Shown here: piece by piece, positions 27,943 through 36,850 of the stretch | How positions within the stretch are numbered: position 1 is the first letter of the stretch | Layout of the letters: the number at the start of each line of letters is the position of its first letter | Assembly: GCF_014252295.1 (NCBI RefSeq) | Contig: NZ_CP059215.1 | Location: 352,501-389,510, forward strand | Origin: Blattabacterium cuenoti | Lineage (GTDB): Bacteria > Bacteroidota > Bacteroidia > Flavobacteriales > Blattabacteriaceae | Direction of reading: 5' to 3' | Length of the DNA: 37,010 nt | Notes under the pieces: model-generated | The model's database searches: none | What the model saw: the letters and a program-made list of their open reading frames with translations, nothing else | Told to the model about the DNA's origin: nothing | Translations under genes and position numbers: made by a program

Positions 27943-28767
27943 TTATATCATAAAATTAATAGGATCAGGAAAAGGACTATTATTTCTCATTCTTACTTCA
28001 TTTTTTTGATATACTATGGAAAAAGGTGGAATACTTTGAGTTAACCAAACATTTCCTCCTATAACACTATCATGACCTACTATAGTTTTTCCTCCTAAAA
28101 TAGTAGCTCCAGAATATATAGTTACTTTGTCTTCTATAGTAGGATGACGTTTTTGATTAGATAATTTTTTATCTACATAAATAGCACCTAAAGTAACTCC
28201 TTGATATATTTTTACTTCATTTCCTATTTTTGTACTGGAACCTATAACTATTCCCGTTCCATGATCAATTGCAAAAGATTTTCCTATTCTTGCAGAAGCA
28301 TGAATATCCACTCCTGTTTTACTATGTGCATATTCCGTAATCAATCTTGGGATAATTGGAATATTTTGAATCCATAATTGATGAGCTATTCTGTATAATA
28401 CAGTAGAAAAAAAACCAGGATAAGAAAGAAAAATTTCTTCTACAACAGTTGCAGCAGGGTCTGATTCTAATATAGCATTAGCATCTATTATTAATGTTTG
28501 ATAAATATTGGGAACTTCTTTAAAAAATTTTCTAGAAAAGCATTCGGAATTTTTTTTATCAATATTTAATTCAAGAAATATTTCATACAAAAAATATTTT
28601 AATTCATTGTACCTATCTTGAAATGAAGATATATTTTGTAAAACATACCGATCAGGAGTAAATAAAAAATTAAAAAAAGATTCCACAAATTCTTCAATTT
28701 TTTTCTTGCTAGGAAAAGGATCTCGTTTTTTATTATTTTCAAATACAGTACTTACAAAGTCTAACAT
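27943..28767 (-). CDS. cysE: serine O-acetyltransferase
   Basis: Acetylates serine with acetyl-CoA as the entry to cysteine synthesis. The 274-residue protein has an N-terminal helical domain and a C-terminal left-handed beta helix made of hexapeptide repeats: GVDIHASARIGKSFAIDHGTGI, GSSTKIGNEVKIYQGVTLG, HPTIEDKVTIYSGATILGG and VIGGNVWLTQSIPP run in order from about residue 150 to 255. His in IDHGTG and HPTIED fit the active-site histidines. The protein ends in Ile, the residue that enters the CysK active site in the known complex. It is the first gene of the cysE-cysK pair. Confidence 0.94.
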   Translation of the reverse strand: MLDFVSTVFENNKKRDPFPSKKKIEEFVESFFNFLFTPDRYVLQNISSFQDRYNELKYFLYEIFLELNIDKKNSECFSRKFFKEVPNIYQTLIIDANAILESDPAATVVEEIFLSYPGFFSTVLYRIAHQLWIQNIPIIPRLITEYAHSKTGVDIHASARIGKSFAIDHGTGIVIGSSTKIGNEVKIYQGVTLGAIYVDKKLSNQKRHPTIEDKVTIYSGATILGGKTIVGHDSVIGGNVWLTQSIPPFSIVYQKNEVRMRNNSPFPDPINFMI

Positions 28768-28831
28768 TTAATTTTTATTGATTTAATCATATAAGAAAAA
28801 CTATTATTATCTTAATGTTTTATTATATCTA

Positions 28832-28858
28832 ATTTTTAGGATTATCCTATCTAAAAAT
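28832..28858 (-). promoter_or_regulatory. nested hairpin upstream of cysE
   Basis: ATTTTTAG (28832-28839) and CTAAAAAT (28851-28858) are exact complements, and AGGAT/ATCCT forms an alternative inner dyad. It sits 65 bases before the cysE start codon. An operator or 5'-leader hairpin is possible; nothing ties it to a known family. Confidence 0.3.
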
Positions 28859-29042
28859 AAGATCAAAATTTCACTTTTTGTACTTTTTATCAAGTATAAC
28901 TAAACGAATTTTTTAGAAAAAAATATATATTATTTCTACAAAAAAATTGTTTCTTTTATCATTTTATCCTTTATTATTATCAACAATATTTTTTTAATAA
29001 AATTTTCCACTTGATGTTTTTCATTTTTTATCACGATAAAAT

Positions 29043-29074
29043 AAAAAACCCTTCGAATTACTTAACTCAAAGGG
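29043..29074 (-). terminator. intrinsic terminator of the men operon
   Basis: On the minus strand, CCCTTTGA pairs with TCGAAGGG (8 bp with one U-G wobble) around a 10-base loop, and TTTTTTATTTTAT follows at once. It lies 56 bases past the menE stop. The form is classic rho-independent and is the clearest terminator in the window. Confidence 0.75.
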
Positions 29075-29129
29075 AAAGTAAAAAAATAGATATTCATAAT
29101 ATCACTCTTACAAATATAATACATTTCTT

Positions 29130-30251
29130 TCATTTCTTTTGTTTTTCTATGATTACATTATTTTTAATAAGTTCCTTCATTATAGCTTTTCTATTAAATT
29201 TTCCGAGTGAGTTCTCTATAAAATGAGGAACGAAAAAAATATCTTTTGGTTTATAAAATTTATTTTTTCCACTAAAAATAATGTTTGAAAGTTCAAATTG
29301 AAAAGGATCTCCTTCAATAATTAATACTATCCTTTCTCCAAAAATTTTATCTGGAATAGAAGATATAAAAAATCGTTTGTAAATAGGAATAAAAGAACTT
29401 ATATTCCTCTCTATCAATTCAGGAATAATTTTAATTCCTCCGCTATTAATAACATTATCATATCTTCCGATCCAATAAAATTTATCACTTTCTTTCATAG
29501 ATACAATATCATTTGTCTGTATTGAATAATTTATACAAGATGAAGAAAATATCTTCAAACAATCTCTTTTATCTACACTTAAATGAATATCATGAAATGA
29601 TTTATAAAATATAGATTTATTTAATCCATTGATTTTTCTTATAGCTATATGTCCTAAAGTTTCTGTCATTCCGTAAGTAGAATAACAAACAGTTGCAATA
29701 TTTTTCAATTTTTTCTCCAAAATATTGGAAATAGAAGCCCCTCCTATCAATAAAATTTTAATATACTTTAAATATTGAAAGCTATAAAAGACTTGCATAG
29801 GAACCATTGATGCAATGTCAAAAAATTTTTTAACATTTTTTAATGGGTTAGATGATGGTTCTACACAATAAATTTTCCATTTAAAAATAATAGCACGAAC
29901 TAAAAACATTCTAGCAGCTATAAAATCTGTAGAAAGACATAAAAAACCTTTTAATCCTTTTTCTCTTAAATTCAAGAATTCTACTGTTTTTATTGCTCTT
30001 TCAAACATATATTTTTTTTTCAAAAAAATTTTTTTAGGAACACCTGTCGTTCCAGAAGTATATATGGTTACCAAGGATTCGTTATCAAACCAATTTCTTA
30101 AAAAAGAGAAAATAGAATTCTTCCAATAAAAATTTTTATTTTCCTTACTAAGGGAATCATAAGAATCATTCAGTGTTTTTTTAGAAGAAAAATCTATCCA
30201 CATTTTTTTATTATTAAAATATCTTAATATTTGAAATGAAATATGGATCAT
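29130..30251 (-). CDS. menE: o-succinylbenzoate-CoA ligase
   Basis: Activates o-succinylbenzoate as its CoA ester in menaquinone synthesis. The 373-residue adenylate-forming enzyme has the phosphate loop TIYTSGTTGVPKK (62-74), TYGMTETLGH, the hinge WIGRYDNVINSGG and a C-terminal SLGKFNRKA with the catalytic Lys. It is short for the superfamily, as flavobacterial MenE proteins are. The start is uncertain: ATG at 30251 overlaps the end of menC by 38 bases, while ATG at 30203 (residue 17) would leave a 10-base gap. It is the last gene of the men operon. Confidence 0.93.
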   Translation of the reverse strand: MIHISFQILRYFNNKKMWIDFSSKKTLNDSYDSLSKENKNFYWKNSIFSFLRNWFDNESLVTIYTSGTTGVPKKIFLKKKYMFERAIKTVEFLNLREKGLKGFLCLSTDFIAARMFLVRAIIFKWKIYCVEPSSNPLKNVKKFFDIASMVPMQVFYSFQYLKYIKILLIGGASISNILEKKLKNIATVCYSTYGMTETLGHIAIRKINGLNKSIFYKSFHDIHLSVDKRDCLKIFSSSCINYSIQTNDIVSMKESDKFYWIGRYDNVINSGGIKIIPELIERNISSFIPIYKRFFISSIPDKIFGERIVLIIEGDPFQFELSNIIFSGKNKFYKPKDIFFVPHFIENSLGKFNRKAIMKELIKNNVIIEKQKK

Positions 30252-31300
30252 ACCAAACAGAACCTTTTTTAACTTTTAAAGGGGAATTCCAATTATTGAT
30301 ATATAAATCTCCTGTATTCAATCCATGAACAATCTCATTTTTACATCCATATTTTTGTTCCATCATAAAAGTCCATTGAGTAATAGCATTCAATCCGATA
30401 TTACTTTCCAAAGAAGAACTAACCCACCATTTTATTTTTCTTTTATTAGCTTCTAATATCCATTCTCTAGATCCAGAAAATCCTCTATTTAAGCTAGGTT
30501 TCAAAACTATATATTTTGGATAAATAATATTTAATAATTTTTTTTTATCTTTCAACTTATTAATTCCATATAATTCTTCATCTAATGCAATGGGAATTTT
30601 TGATTCCTTACATATTCTTGACATTTCTTTCCAGTTCCCAGATGGGATAGGTTGTTCCACTGAATCAATGATATTTAAATCATAAAGTTTATTTAAACAA
30701 TATAAGGCTTTTTTAGTATTTTTGAAACAACCATTTGCATCTATGCGTATTCTTACAAATGGATATTTTTTTTGAATATTTTTTAATATTAAATATTGAT
30801 AATCAAAAAGATTAGAACTAATTTTCATTTTTATAAAAGAATATCCTTCAAAAAATTTTTCCTCTATTTTTTTTATTATATTGTTTTTCTTTTTGTTTTT
30901 GAAAAAATCCAACCATATTAAATCATTTATAAAAATACCTTTTTTACCATGAGTGAATTCAGAATCATATAATATATGAAATTTGTTTTTTAAACCTAAA
31001 AAAGCCTGCTCTAATCCAAAAAAAATAGACGAATATGAAATATATTTATTGTAATAACATATTTTTGTCTTTTTTAAAGAAATTACTTTTTTTAAACAAT
31101 CTTTTAATTCCATTTTAAATTTGTCAAGATTATTTAAAATGAATTTATCCAAAATTGGATTACATTCTCCTATCCCTACTTTATTATTTTTTTCCAAAAT
31201 AATAAACCAAACAGTATTGTGATGAAATATTTTATTAGAATTAGATATTCTTTTTCTAAAAAAAAACTTTTTTTTTTAGAAAAAAATTTAATTTTTCCAT
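30214..31300 (-). pseudogene. menC: o-succinylbenzoate synthase, 5' end frameshifted
   Basis: Dehydratase of the enolase superfamily that makes o-succinylbenzoate. The catalytic set is intact (numbered from 31197): Lys123/Lys125 in FIKMKIS, metal ligands Asp153 (RIDANG), Glu181 (SVEQP) and Asp206 (ALDEE), and Lys233 (VLKPS). The only start in this frame is a TTG at 31197, which would cut off the N-terminus. The frame stays open upstream to 31278 and encodes NTVWFIILEKNNKVGIGEC, a match to the family N-terminus. The expected start, ATG at 31300 (MEKLNFFLKKKVFF), is in another frame. Removing one base in the A10/T9 run at 31258-31277 joins them into about 361 residues, normal for the family. 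Sequencing error, slippage rescue or true decay are all possible. Confidence 0.8.
31251..31284 (-). repeat. 16-bp A/T inverted repeat inside menC 5' coding region
   Basis: TTTTTCTAAAAAAAAA (31251-31266) and TTTTTTTTTAGAAAAA (31269-31284) are perfect complements separated by 2 bases. The repeat includes the A9 and T10 runs (plus strand) at which the menC frames part. Although it looks like a terminator, it lies within coding sequence. Confidence 0.85.
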
Positions 31301-31329
31301 AATTTCATTTTTTAGTTCTAAAAACAGAC

Positions 31330-32028
31330 CTAAACATATATAGATTCCCCCATTTTTAATAAAATCAGTTCTTTTCCTTTTTCAGAAAACTTTTTTTTAG
31401 ATTCGTTTTTATCTATTTTAATTTCCTCAAAAGTATCATAATGGACCCCTAATATTCTTTTACACTTTAAAAAATCTGATGCAAGAATAGCTTCCTCTAC
31501 ATCCATTGTATATCTCCCTCCTATCGGTAAAATAGAAATTTTTAATGATCCAAAAATAGGAATAATCTTCATTTCATTCATTAATGATGTATCACCTGAT
31601 ATATACAAATTTCCTTTATTTGTATGTAATAAAAATCCTCCAGGGTTTCCTCCATAAGTTCCATCGGAAAAAACACTGGAATGAGCAGAAAAAACATATT
31701 TTAATTTTCCGAAAGGAAAAGAAATGAAAGATCCATAATTCATTCCATATGTCTTTATTCCTCTTTTTTCAAAATAATTAGAAATTTCATAATTAGATAT
31801 AACTAAAACATTACTGAATTTTTGTGAAAAAAATTCAACATCGCATACATGATCATAATGCGCATGAGTTAGCAATATATAATCTACTTTTTTTAAATAA
31901 AAATCAATACATTTTAAATAATTCCTATTATTGAAAAAAGGATTTCCAGAAAAAAAGGGATCTATCAATAAATTCTTTTCATTTACTTCTAACAAAAATG
32001 TATTATGAGTGAAAAAAGTTATTTTCAT
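31330..32028 (-). CDS. UPF0173-type metal-dependent hydrolase
   Basis: A 232-residue metallo-beta-lactamase-fold protein of the UPF0173 family. The metal-binding motif THAHYDH is at residues 54-60; GDTSLMNEM and the C-terminal GVHYDTFEE supply further ligands. The start MKITFFTHNTFLLEV is typical. The substrate is unknown. It sits between menA (4 bases upstream) and menC, and relatives occupy the same place in other Bacteroidetes men clusters as I recall. A thioesterase for 1,4-dihydroxy-2-naphthoyl-CoA is the step missing between MenB and MenA here, so that is a testable guess and no more. Confidence 0.88.
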   Translation of the reverse strand: MKITFFTHNTFLLEVNEKNLLIDPFFSGNPFFNNRNYLKCIDFYLKKVDYILLTHAHYDHVCDVEFFSQKFSNVLVISNYEISNYFEKRGIKTYGMNYGSFISFPFGKLKYVFSAHSSVFSDGTYGGNPGGFLLHTNKGNLYISGDTSLMNEMKIIPIFGSLKISILPIGGRYTMDVEEAILASDFLKCKRILGVHYDTFEEIKIDKNESKKKFSEKGKELILLKMGESIYV

Positions 32029-32032
32029 GTTT

Positions 32033-32941
32033 TTATAAATTACTAATTCCTATACTTAATCCATATAAAAGAATAATAAAAATTAATCTTTTTAACTCTA
32101 AATTGAATGATTTTTTTTCTTCTAAAAAAATGATTCTCTTAATATGAAAAATTAAAAAAATAACAACTAAAATAAAAGAAGCCCATTGGTACATATTACT
32201 TTTTTTATTAAAAAAAATAAAAATTCCTCCTGACAGAACTGCAATTAATATGGATATCGTATGATATAACTTTGCTTTTTTCATTCCTAACCATCCTGCC
32301 ATAGTATACTTTCCATTCTCATAATCATTATCCATATCTCTCATATTATTAATATTTAAAACAGCCACATTCAATAAACCTATAGATAATGACAATAAAA
32401 ACATATCTATCTGTAAACTATGTGTATATAAAAAATAACTTCCTCCAACTGAAAAAAAACCAAAAAAAATAAGAACAAAAAAATCTCCCATTCCTATTAC
32501 ATATCCATAAGGAGAAGGTCCAATAGAATATTTTATAGAACTATAAATGCAAAAAAAAATTATTGCAATACAAAACAAAAAGACAAAAATATTTTTATAC
32601 GAAATACTTTTATAAAGTAAATAAAATCCTGATAAAAAAGAAAATATAGAAAATAAAAAAATAGCTATTTTCATTTCTAAAAATGAAATAAAACCGCATT
32701 GAACTGTTCTTTTAGGACCTATTCTTTTAAAATTATCTACTCCTGTAACACTATCTCCATAATCATTTGAAATGTTAGCTAATATTTGCAATAATAAACC
32801 TGTAACAAGACATAAAATATATGTAGAAAACTTCACATTTTCCATTCTAGACTTAGATATAAAAAAACTTAAAGTTATTCCAGAAAAGGATAAGGGCAAA
32901 GTATGAAAACGAAATGCATCAATCCAATATTTTAATTTCAT
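32033..32941 (-). CDS. menA: 1,4-dihydroxy-2-naphthoate polyprenyltransferase
   Basis: Membrane enzyme of the UbiA family that attaches the polyprenyl chain to dihydroxynaphthoate, giving demethylmenaquinone. The 302-residue protein has about eight hydrophobic segments and both Asp-rich motifs: [12 protein letters not shown] (59-70) and [12 protein letters not shown] (200-211). The start ATG overlaps the menB stop by 4 bases, a sign of translational coupling. The prenyl donor is probably made by the synthase at 5087. Confidence 0.95.
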   Translation of the reverse strand: MKLKYWIDAFRFHTLPLSFSGITLSFFISKSRMENVKFSTYILCLVTGLLLQILANISNDYGDSVTGVDNFKRIGPKRTVQCGFISFLEMKIAIFLFSIFSFLSGFYLLYKSISYKNIFVFLFCIAIIFFCIYSSIKYSIGPSPYGYVIGMGDFFVLIFFGFFSVGGSYFLYTHSLQIDMFLLSLSIGLLNVAVLNINNMRDMDNDYENGKYTMAGWLGMKKAKLYHTISILIAVLSGGIFIFFNKKSNMYQWASFILVVIFLIFHIKRIIFLEEKKSFNLELKRLIFIILLYGLSIGISNL

Positions 32942-33762
32942 AAAAATTTTTTAAATTTTTTAAAATTAGGGTCTCTTTTTTCTAAAAAAGCTTTTTTTCC
33001 TTCCTGAGATTCTTCCATTAAATAAAACATCAAAGTAGCATCTCCAGCTAATTGCATTAATCCATGTTGCCCATCTAATTCTGCATTTAAACATCGTTTT
33101 ATCATTCTTAAAGACATTGAACTTTTTTTCTGTATTATTTTACACCATTCTATAGTCTTTTCTTCTAACTTTTCTATACTTACAACTTTATTGATCAATC
33201 CCATTTCTAATGCTTCTCTTGCTGTATATTTTTTACATAAAAACCACATTTCTCTTGTTTTTTTCTGACCAATATGACGAGCTAAATAAGAACATCCAAA
33301 ACCTCCATCAAAAGAACCTACTTTTGGCCCTACTTGACTAAAAATGGCATTTTCAGATGCAATAGTTAAATCACAAACTACATGTAAAACATGGCCTCCT
33401 CCTACAGCATAACCATTAACCATAGCTATAACAGGTTTAGGTATTTCTCTTATTTTTTTATAAAAATCTAATATATTCAATCTTGGAATACCATCTTTTC
33501 CTAAATAACCTCCTAATCCTCTTGTTTTTTGATCCCCTCCGGAGCAAAAAGATTTTCTTCCAGATCCAGTTATTATCAAAACATCTATATCCATTCTACT
33601 TTTACATATATCCACAGCATCCATCATTTCATTAACCGTTTCTACACGAAACGCATTGTGACACCATGGTCTATTGATTTCTATTTTAGAAATACCTTTC
33701 CAGAATAAAAACAAAATATCTTTATATTTTTTGACTGGAATCCATTCTACGGTAGAATTCAT
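32938..33762 (-). CDS. menB: 1,4-dihydroxy-2-naphthoyl-CoA synthase
   Basis: Crotonase-fold enzyme that closes the naphthoate ring of o-succinylbenzoyl-CoA. I choose the ATG at 33762 ([13 protein letters not shown], 274 residues); an in-frame start at 33804 would add 14 hydrophobic, unmatched residues. SGGDQKTRG, the oxyanion block [11 protein letters not shown] and [14 protein letters not shown] are clear. The Gly in QVGPKVG is where bicarbonate-dependent MenB enzymes (E. coli type) have Gly and others have Asp, so bicarbonate dependence is likely. It is the first gene of the men operon; menF, menD and menH are not in the window. Confidence 0.95.
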   Translation of the reverse strand: MNSTVEWIPVKKYKDILFLFWKGISKIEINRPWCHNAFRVETVNEMMDAVDICKSRMDIDVLIITGSGRKSFCSGGDQKTRGLGGYLGKDGIPRLNILDFYKKIREIPKPVIAMVNGYAVGGGHVLHVVCDLTIASENAIFSQVGPKVGSFDGGFGCSYLARHIGQKKTREMWFLCKKYTAREALEMGLINKVVSIEKLEEKTIEWCKIIQKKSSMSLRMIKRCLNAELDGQHGLMQLAGDATLMFYLMEESQEGKKAFLEKRDPNFKKFKKFL

Positions 33763-33856
33763 AATGAAAAATAAATTAATGTTTATTTTTATTTTAATTT
33801 GCAAAGTAATAAAAAAAAGACTTTTATTTATTATTTATTATGTTATTTATTATTTA

Positions 33857-34276
33857 ATGTATCGTAATATATTATCGGTATCTACAGGAGTAATATTAAG
33901 TATAATAGAAATTATATCTTCTATAAAACTTGTAAAAAAATGGTTTGTAAAAATACAATCTATTCCATTCAAAAAGTTGAAAGATGTTTTATGTGAAGCT
34001 CCTACTGAATTTTTTTTAATTTTAATTTTTTTTTATGCTTTTAGTCCTTTATTAGGAGGAATAACTACTGCTCTTTTTGTAAAAAATGCGAAAAAAGTTT
34101 ATGCTATTCTAACTGGATTTATTTTATTTTTTATAGCATTTTTTCATATATTATTTTATCCATTTCCTCTATGGTTTAAAATAGTAATTCTTCCACTTTT
34201 TTTACCTTTTTCATATCTGGGAGGAAATTTTATAGAAATTTTACAAAAAAAATGGATTAAATCAAGAGAAAAATAA
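33857..34276 (+). CDS. small conserved membrane protein
   Basis: With the ATG at 33857 this is a 139-residue protein with four membrane segments: about 6-22, 50-74, 83-101 and 106-128. The frame is open further upstream, but that part overlaps the menB start region on the other strand and lacks the hydrophobic pattern of the rest. APTEFFLILIFFYAFSPLLGG, VKNAKK and PFSYLGGNF resemble uncharacterised four-helix membrane proteins of Flavobacteriia, in which a GG follows helices 2 and 4. Function unknown. Its end overlaps nhaD by 20 bases (convergent). Confidence 0.7.
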   Translation: MYRNILSVSTGVILSIIEIISSIKLVKKWFVKIQSIPFKKLKDVLCEAPTEFFLILIFFYAFSPLLGGITTALFVKNAKKVYAILTGFILFFIAFFHILFYPFPLWFKIVILPLFLPFSYLGGNFIEILQKKWIKSREK

Positions 34277-35516
34277 ATCCAGATATATATCCAATTAAAG
34301 CTATCCAACTAATCTTTTTCAAATACCAAAAAAAATCTATTTTTTCCATTCCCATAGCTGCTACTCCTGCGGCAGATCCTATAAGTAAAATACTTCCTCC
34401 TGTTCCAGATACATAAGCTATAAAATGCCATAAATCATGATTAATTGGATAAGAAAACATAGAAATAGTAGCTGCTACTAAAGGAACATTATCTATAATA
34501 GAAGAAATAAATCCAAATATAAAAGTTGTTATTTTCCATGTATAAACAGTTTCATTAATCCAATGAGATAAATCATATAATTTTCCTAATGCTTCTAAAG
34601 ATGAAACTGAAAGCAAAATGCCCAGAAAAAACAAAATACTAGAAAAATCCATTTTTTTAAAAATATCTTCTAAAACAGATTTTGATTTAGATTTATAATT
34701 TTTAACTATACAAAGAAGAATTCCAAGAGAAAACATCATACCCATATATGGAGGTGTTCCTGTTATAGTTTTGAAAACAGGAACAAGTAACATTAAAAAT
34801 AATCCTATTTTTAACATAAAAAAACCTCTTTTTAGATTATCTCTTGATAATTCATTTTTTTTTATTTGAAAAGATCCATCGAAAATAGGTAAAAAAGATG
34901 ATATCAAAGTAGAAAAAAACATGCAGAGTATTGATGGAACAAGTATTTTTTTTATAAGAAAAAAAGTAGTTACTTTATTTGAAATCCATAACATTGTAGT
35001 AGTTATATCTCCAATTGGAGACCATACTCCTCCTGCATTGGCAGATATAATAACTAATCCTAAATAATATAAACGTTCTTTATAATTGGGAACTGTTTTT
35101 CTAAGAAGAGAAATCAAAACTATAGTTGCTGTTAAATTGTCTATTATTGCAGATAATAAAAAAGAAACTAAACTAAGTATCCATAAAAATTTACGTTTTG
35201 TGTTTGCATAAAACAACTCTTTTAAAGCTTCAAATCCTGAATATTTTTCAATCACAGAAATGATAGACATAGCTCCAATAAGAAAAAAAATAATTTCAGA
35301 AGCTTTTCCTAAATGATATAATAATAAATCTTTTGGATCTTTTCTGATTATTAAATGTTGACCGTTTTGAACTAATTCATAAACAGGGAAATTAAATAAA
35401 ATAATTAAGGACCAACAAATTACAGCCATTAAAATTGCTGGAATTACTTTATTTAAAGAAAATAAGTTTTCGAGAGTAATAAATAAATATCCAAGTATAA
35501 AAATTATAATTACCAT
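34257..35516 (-). CDS. nhaD: Na+/H+ antiporter, NhaD family
   Basis: Inner-membrane antiporter of the ion transporter superfamily. The 419-residue protein has about ten to eleven hydrophobic segments. NhaD hallmarks are IIDNLTATIVLISLL (about 124-138) with the matching later half-repeat IIDNVPLVAATI, and SANAGGVWSPIGDITTTMLW (about 158-177). GTGGSILLIGSAAGVAAMG near the C-terminus is also typical. It would export sodium in exchange for protons, helping pH and sodium balance inside the host cell. It lies 35 bases downstream of eno on the same strand. Confidence 0.92.
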   Translation of the reverse strand: MVIIIFILGYLFITLENLFSLNKVIPAILMAVICWSLIILFNFPVYELVQNGQHLIIRKDPKDLLLYHLGKASEIIFFLIGAMSIISVIEKYSGFEALKELFYANTKRKFLWILSLVSFLLSAIIDNLTATIVLISLLRKTVPNYKERLYYLGLVIISANAGGVWSPIGDITTTMLWISNKVTTFFLIKKILVPSILCMFFSTLISSFLPIFDGSFQIKKNELSRDNLKRGFFMLKIGLFLMLLVPVFKTITGTPPYMGMMFSLGILLCIVKNYKSKSKSVLEDIFKKMDFSSILFFLGILLSVSSLEALGKLYDLSHWINETVYTWKITTFIFGFISSIIDNVPLVAATISMFSYPINHDLWHFIAYVSGTGGSILLIGSAAGVAAMGMEKIDFFWYLKKISWIALIGYISGFIFLLI

Positions 35517-35551
35517 TGATTTTTATATCTTAATTCATCATGAATAAATAT

Positions 35552-36850
35552 TTATTCTGTATTATTATTCCATATTGGATAATATGCATGTTTCCCTAAT
35601 TCTTCTTCAATACGTAACAATTGATTATATTTTGAAACTCTTTCAGAGCGACAAATAGAACCTGTTTTAATTTGTTCAATATTTAATGCAACAGTAAAAT
35701 CCGATATAAAGGAGTCTTCCGTTTCTCCAGAACGATGAGATATAATATTCCTGTACTTATTTTTTTTAGCTAAATTAATTGTTTCAATTGTTTCTGTTAA
35801 AGTTCCTACTTGATTTACTTTTATGAGAATAGAATTTGCTATTTTTTTTTCAATTCCCTCATTTAATTTACGAGTTTGAGTAACAAAAAGATCATCTCCT
35901 ACTAACTGAATATCAGTTCCTATTTCATCAGTTAATAATTTCCATCCATCCCAATCATTTTGATCCATTCCATCTTCAATAGATATAATTGGATACCTTT
36001 TAATTAAGTAAGATAAATAATTAACATGTTCTTCTTTAGATTTTTTTGAATTTCCTGTTTTATTATCAAATTTAGAATAGTCATAATATTTATAATCTTT
36101 ATTATAAAATTCAGAAGCTGCACAATCTATAGCTATTCCTATTTGATCATAAGGAACATAATTTGCCATATGGATAGCATCTAATATATGGTCTAAAACA
36201 TCTTCTATTCCATTAAAATTAGGAGAAAATCCACCTTCGTCACCAACACTTGTTGATAAACCTCTTTTTTGTAAAATATCTTTTAACTGATAAAAAACTT
36301 TATATCCCATTTGAAGAGATTCTAAAAAGGAATTAGCTTTAACTGGAATTATCATAAATTCTTGAAAGGTTATAGGAGCATTAGAATGCCTCCCTCCATT
36401 TACAATATTAATTAAAGGAATAGGAAGTGTATTTGCATAAATACCCCCTATATATTGACGAAGAGGTATTTTTAGTTCATTAGATGCGGCTTTTGCTACT
36501 GATAATGAAACAGCTAAAATAGCATTAGCTCCTAATCTTTTTTTATTAATTGTTCCATCTAATTCTAACATTAATTTATCAATATAAATTTGATCAAAAA
36601 TAGATTTTCCTATTAATTCAGGAGATATAATCTTATTCACATTGCAAACAGCTTTTAATACTCCTTTACCACAAAAAAAATCTTTTTCATTATCACGCAA
36701 TTCAAAAGCCTCATTTTCCCCTTTTGAAGCACCAGATGGAACGGATGAACGTCCTAAAATATTTTGTTCCGTTATTACATCCACTTCTATAGTGGGAGTT
36801 CCTCTTGAATCTAAGATCTGTCTAGCATGAATACTTTTAATTTTACTCAT
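35552..36850 (-). CDS. eno: enolase
   Basis: Converts 2-phosphoglycerate to phosphoenolpyruvate. Two ATGs are adjacent (36853 and 36850); the inner one gives 432 residues starting MSKIKSIHARQILDSRG, the usual form. SVPSGASKGENEAFEL, SIEDGMDQNDWDGW, GDDLFVTQTRKL, ILIKVNQVGTLTE and SHRSGETEDSFISD (about 371-384) contain the metal ligands and catalytic residues. The start region overlaps the stop of the upstream gene (TAA at 36843-36845), so translation is probably coupled to it. Confidence 0.97.
   Translation of the reverse strand: MSKIKSIHARQILDSRGTPTIEVDVITEQNILGRSSVPSGASKGENEAFELRDNEKDFFCGKGVLKAVCNVNKIISPELIGKSIFDQIYIDKLMLELDGTINKKRLGANAILAVSLSVAKAASNELKIPLRQYIGGIYANTLPIPLINIVNGGRHSNAPITFQEFMIIPVKANSFLESLQMGYKVFYQLKDILQKRGLSTSVGDEGGFSPNFNGIEDVLDHILDAIHMANYVPYDQIGIAIDCAASEFYNKDYKYYDYSKFDNKTGNSKKSKEEHVNYLSYLIKRYPIISIEDGMDQNDWDGWKLLTDEIGTDIQLVGDDLFVTQTRKLNEGIEKKIANSILIKVNQVGTLTETIETINLAKKNKYRNIISHRSGETEDSFISDFTVALNIEQIKTGSICRSERVSKYNQLLRIEEELGKHAYYPIWNNNTE

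Larger units (their letters stand above)
28768..29129. other. 362-base intergenic region between menE and cysE
   Basis: On the minus strand this is the end of the men operon and the leader of cysE. It holds the menE terminator at 29043-29074. A nested hairpin lies at 28832-28858 (ATTTTTAG with CTAAAAAT, enclosing AGGATTATCCT), 65 to 91 bases upstream of the cysE start and so a possible control site. The rest is A/T-rich with no gene visible. Confidence 0.6.

Noticed and set aside
29011-29226. Plus-strand 71-codon frame near the menE end
   Set aside because: It runs through the men terminator and the menE C-terminus on the other strand; low-complexity Phe/Ile composition only.
31197-31197. 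TTG at 31197 as the true menC start
   Set aside because: Upstream in-frame codons clearly encode conserved MenC residues, so the gene is longer than this start allows.
31251-31284. Perfect A/T hairpin before menC read as a terminator
   Set aside because: The sequence on both sides encodes the MenC N-terminus, so it is inside the coding region.
33674-33856. Longer N-terminus for the small membrane protein gene
   Set aside because: This part runs antisense over the menB start and lacks similarity to the four-helix core; the ATG at 33857 is a better start.
8940-36850. Horizontally acquired island or defence system
   Set aside because: Base composition and gene types are uniform, with no integrase, transposase, nuclease cluster or tRNA-flanked insertion.
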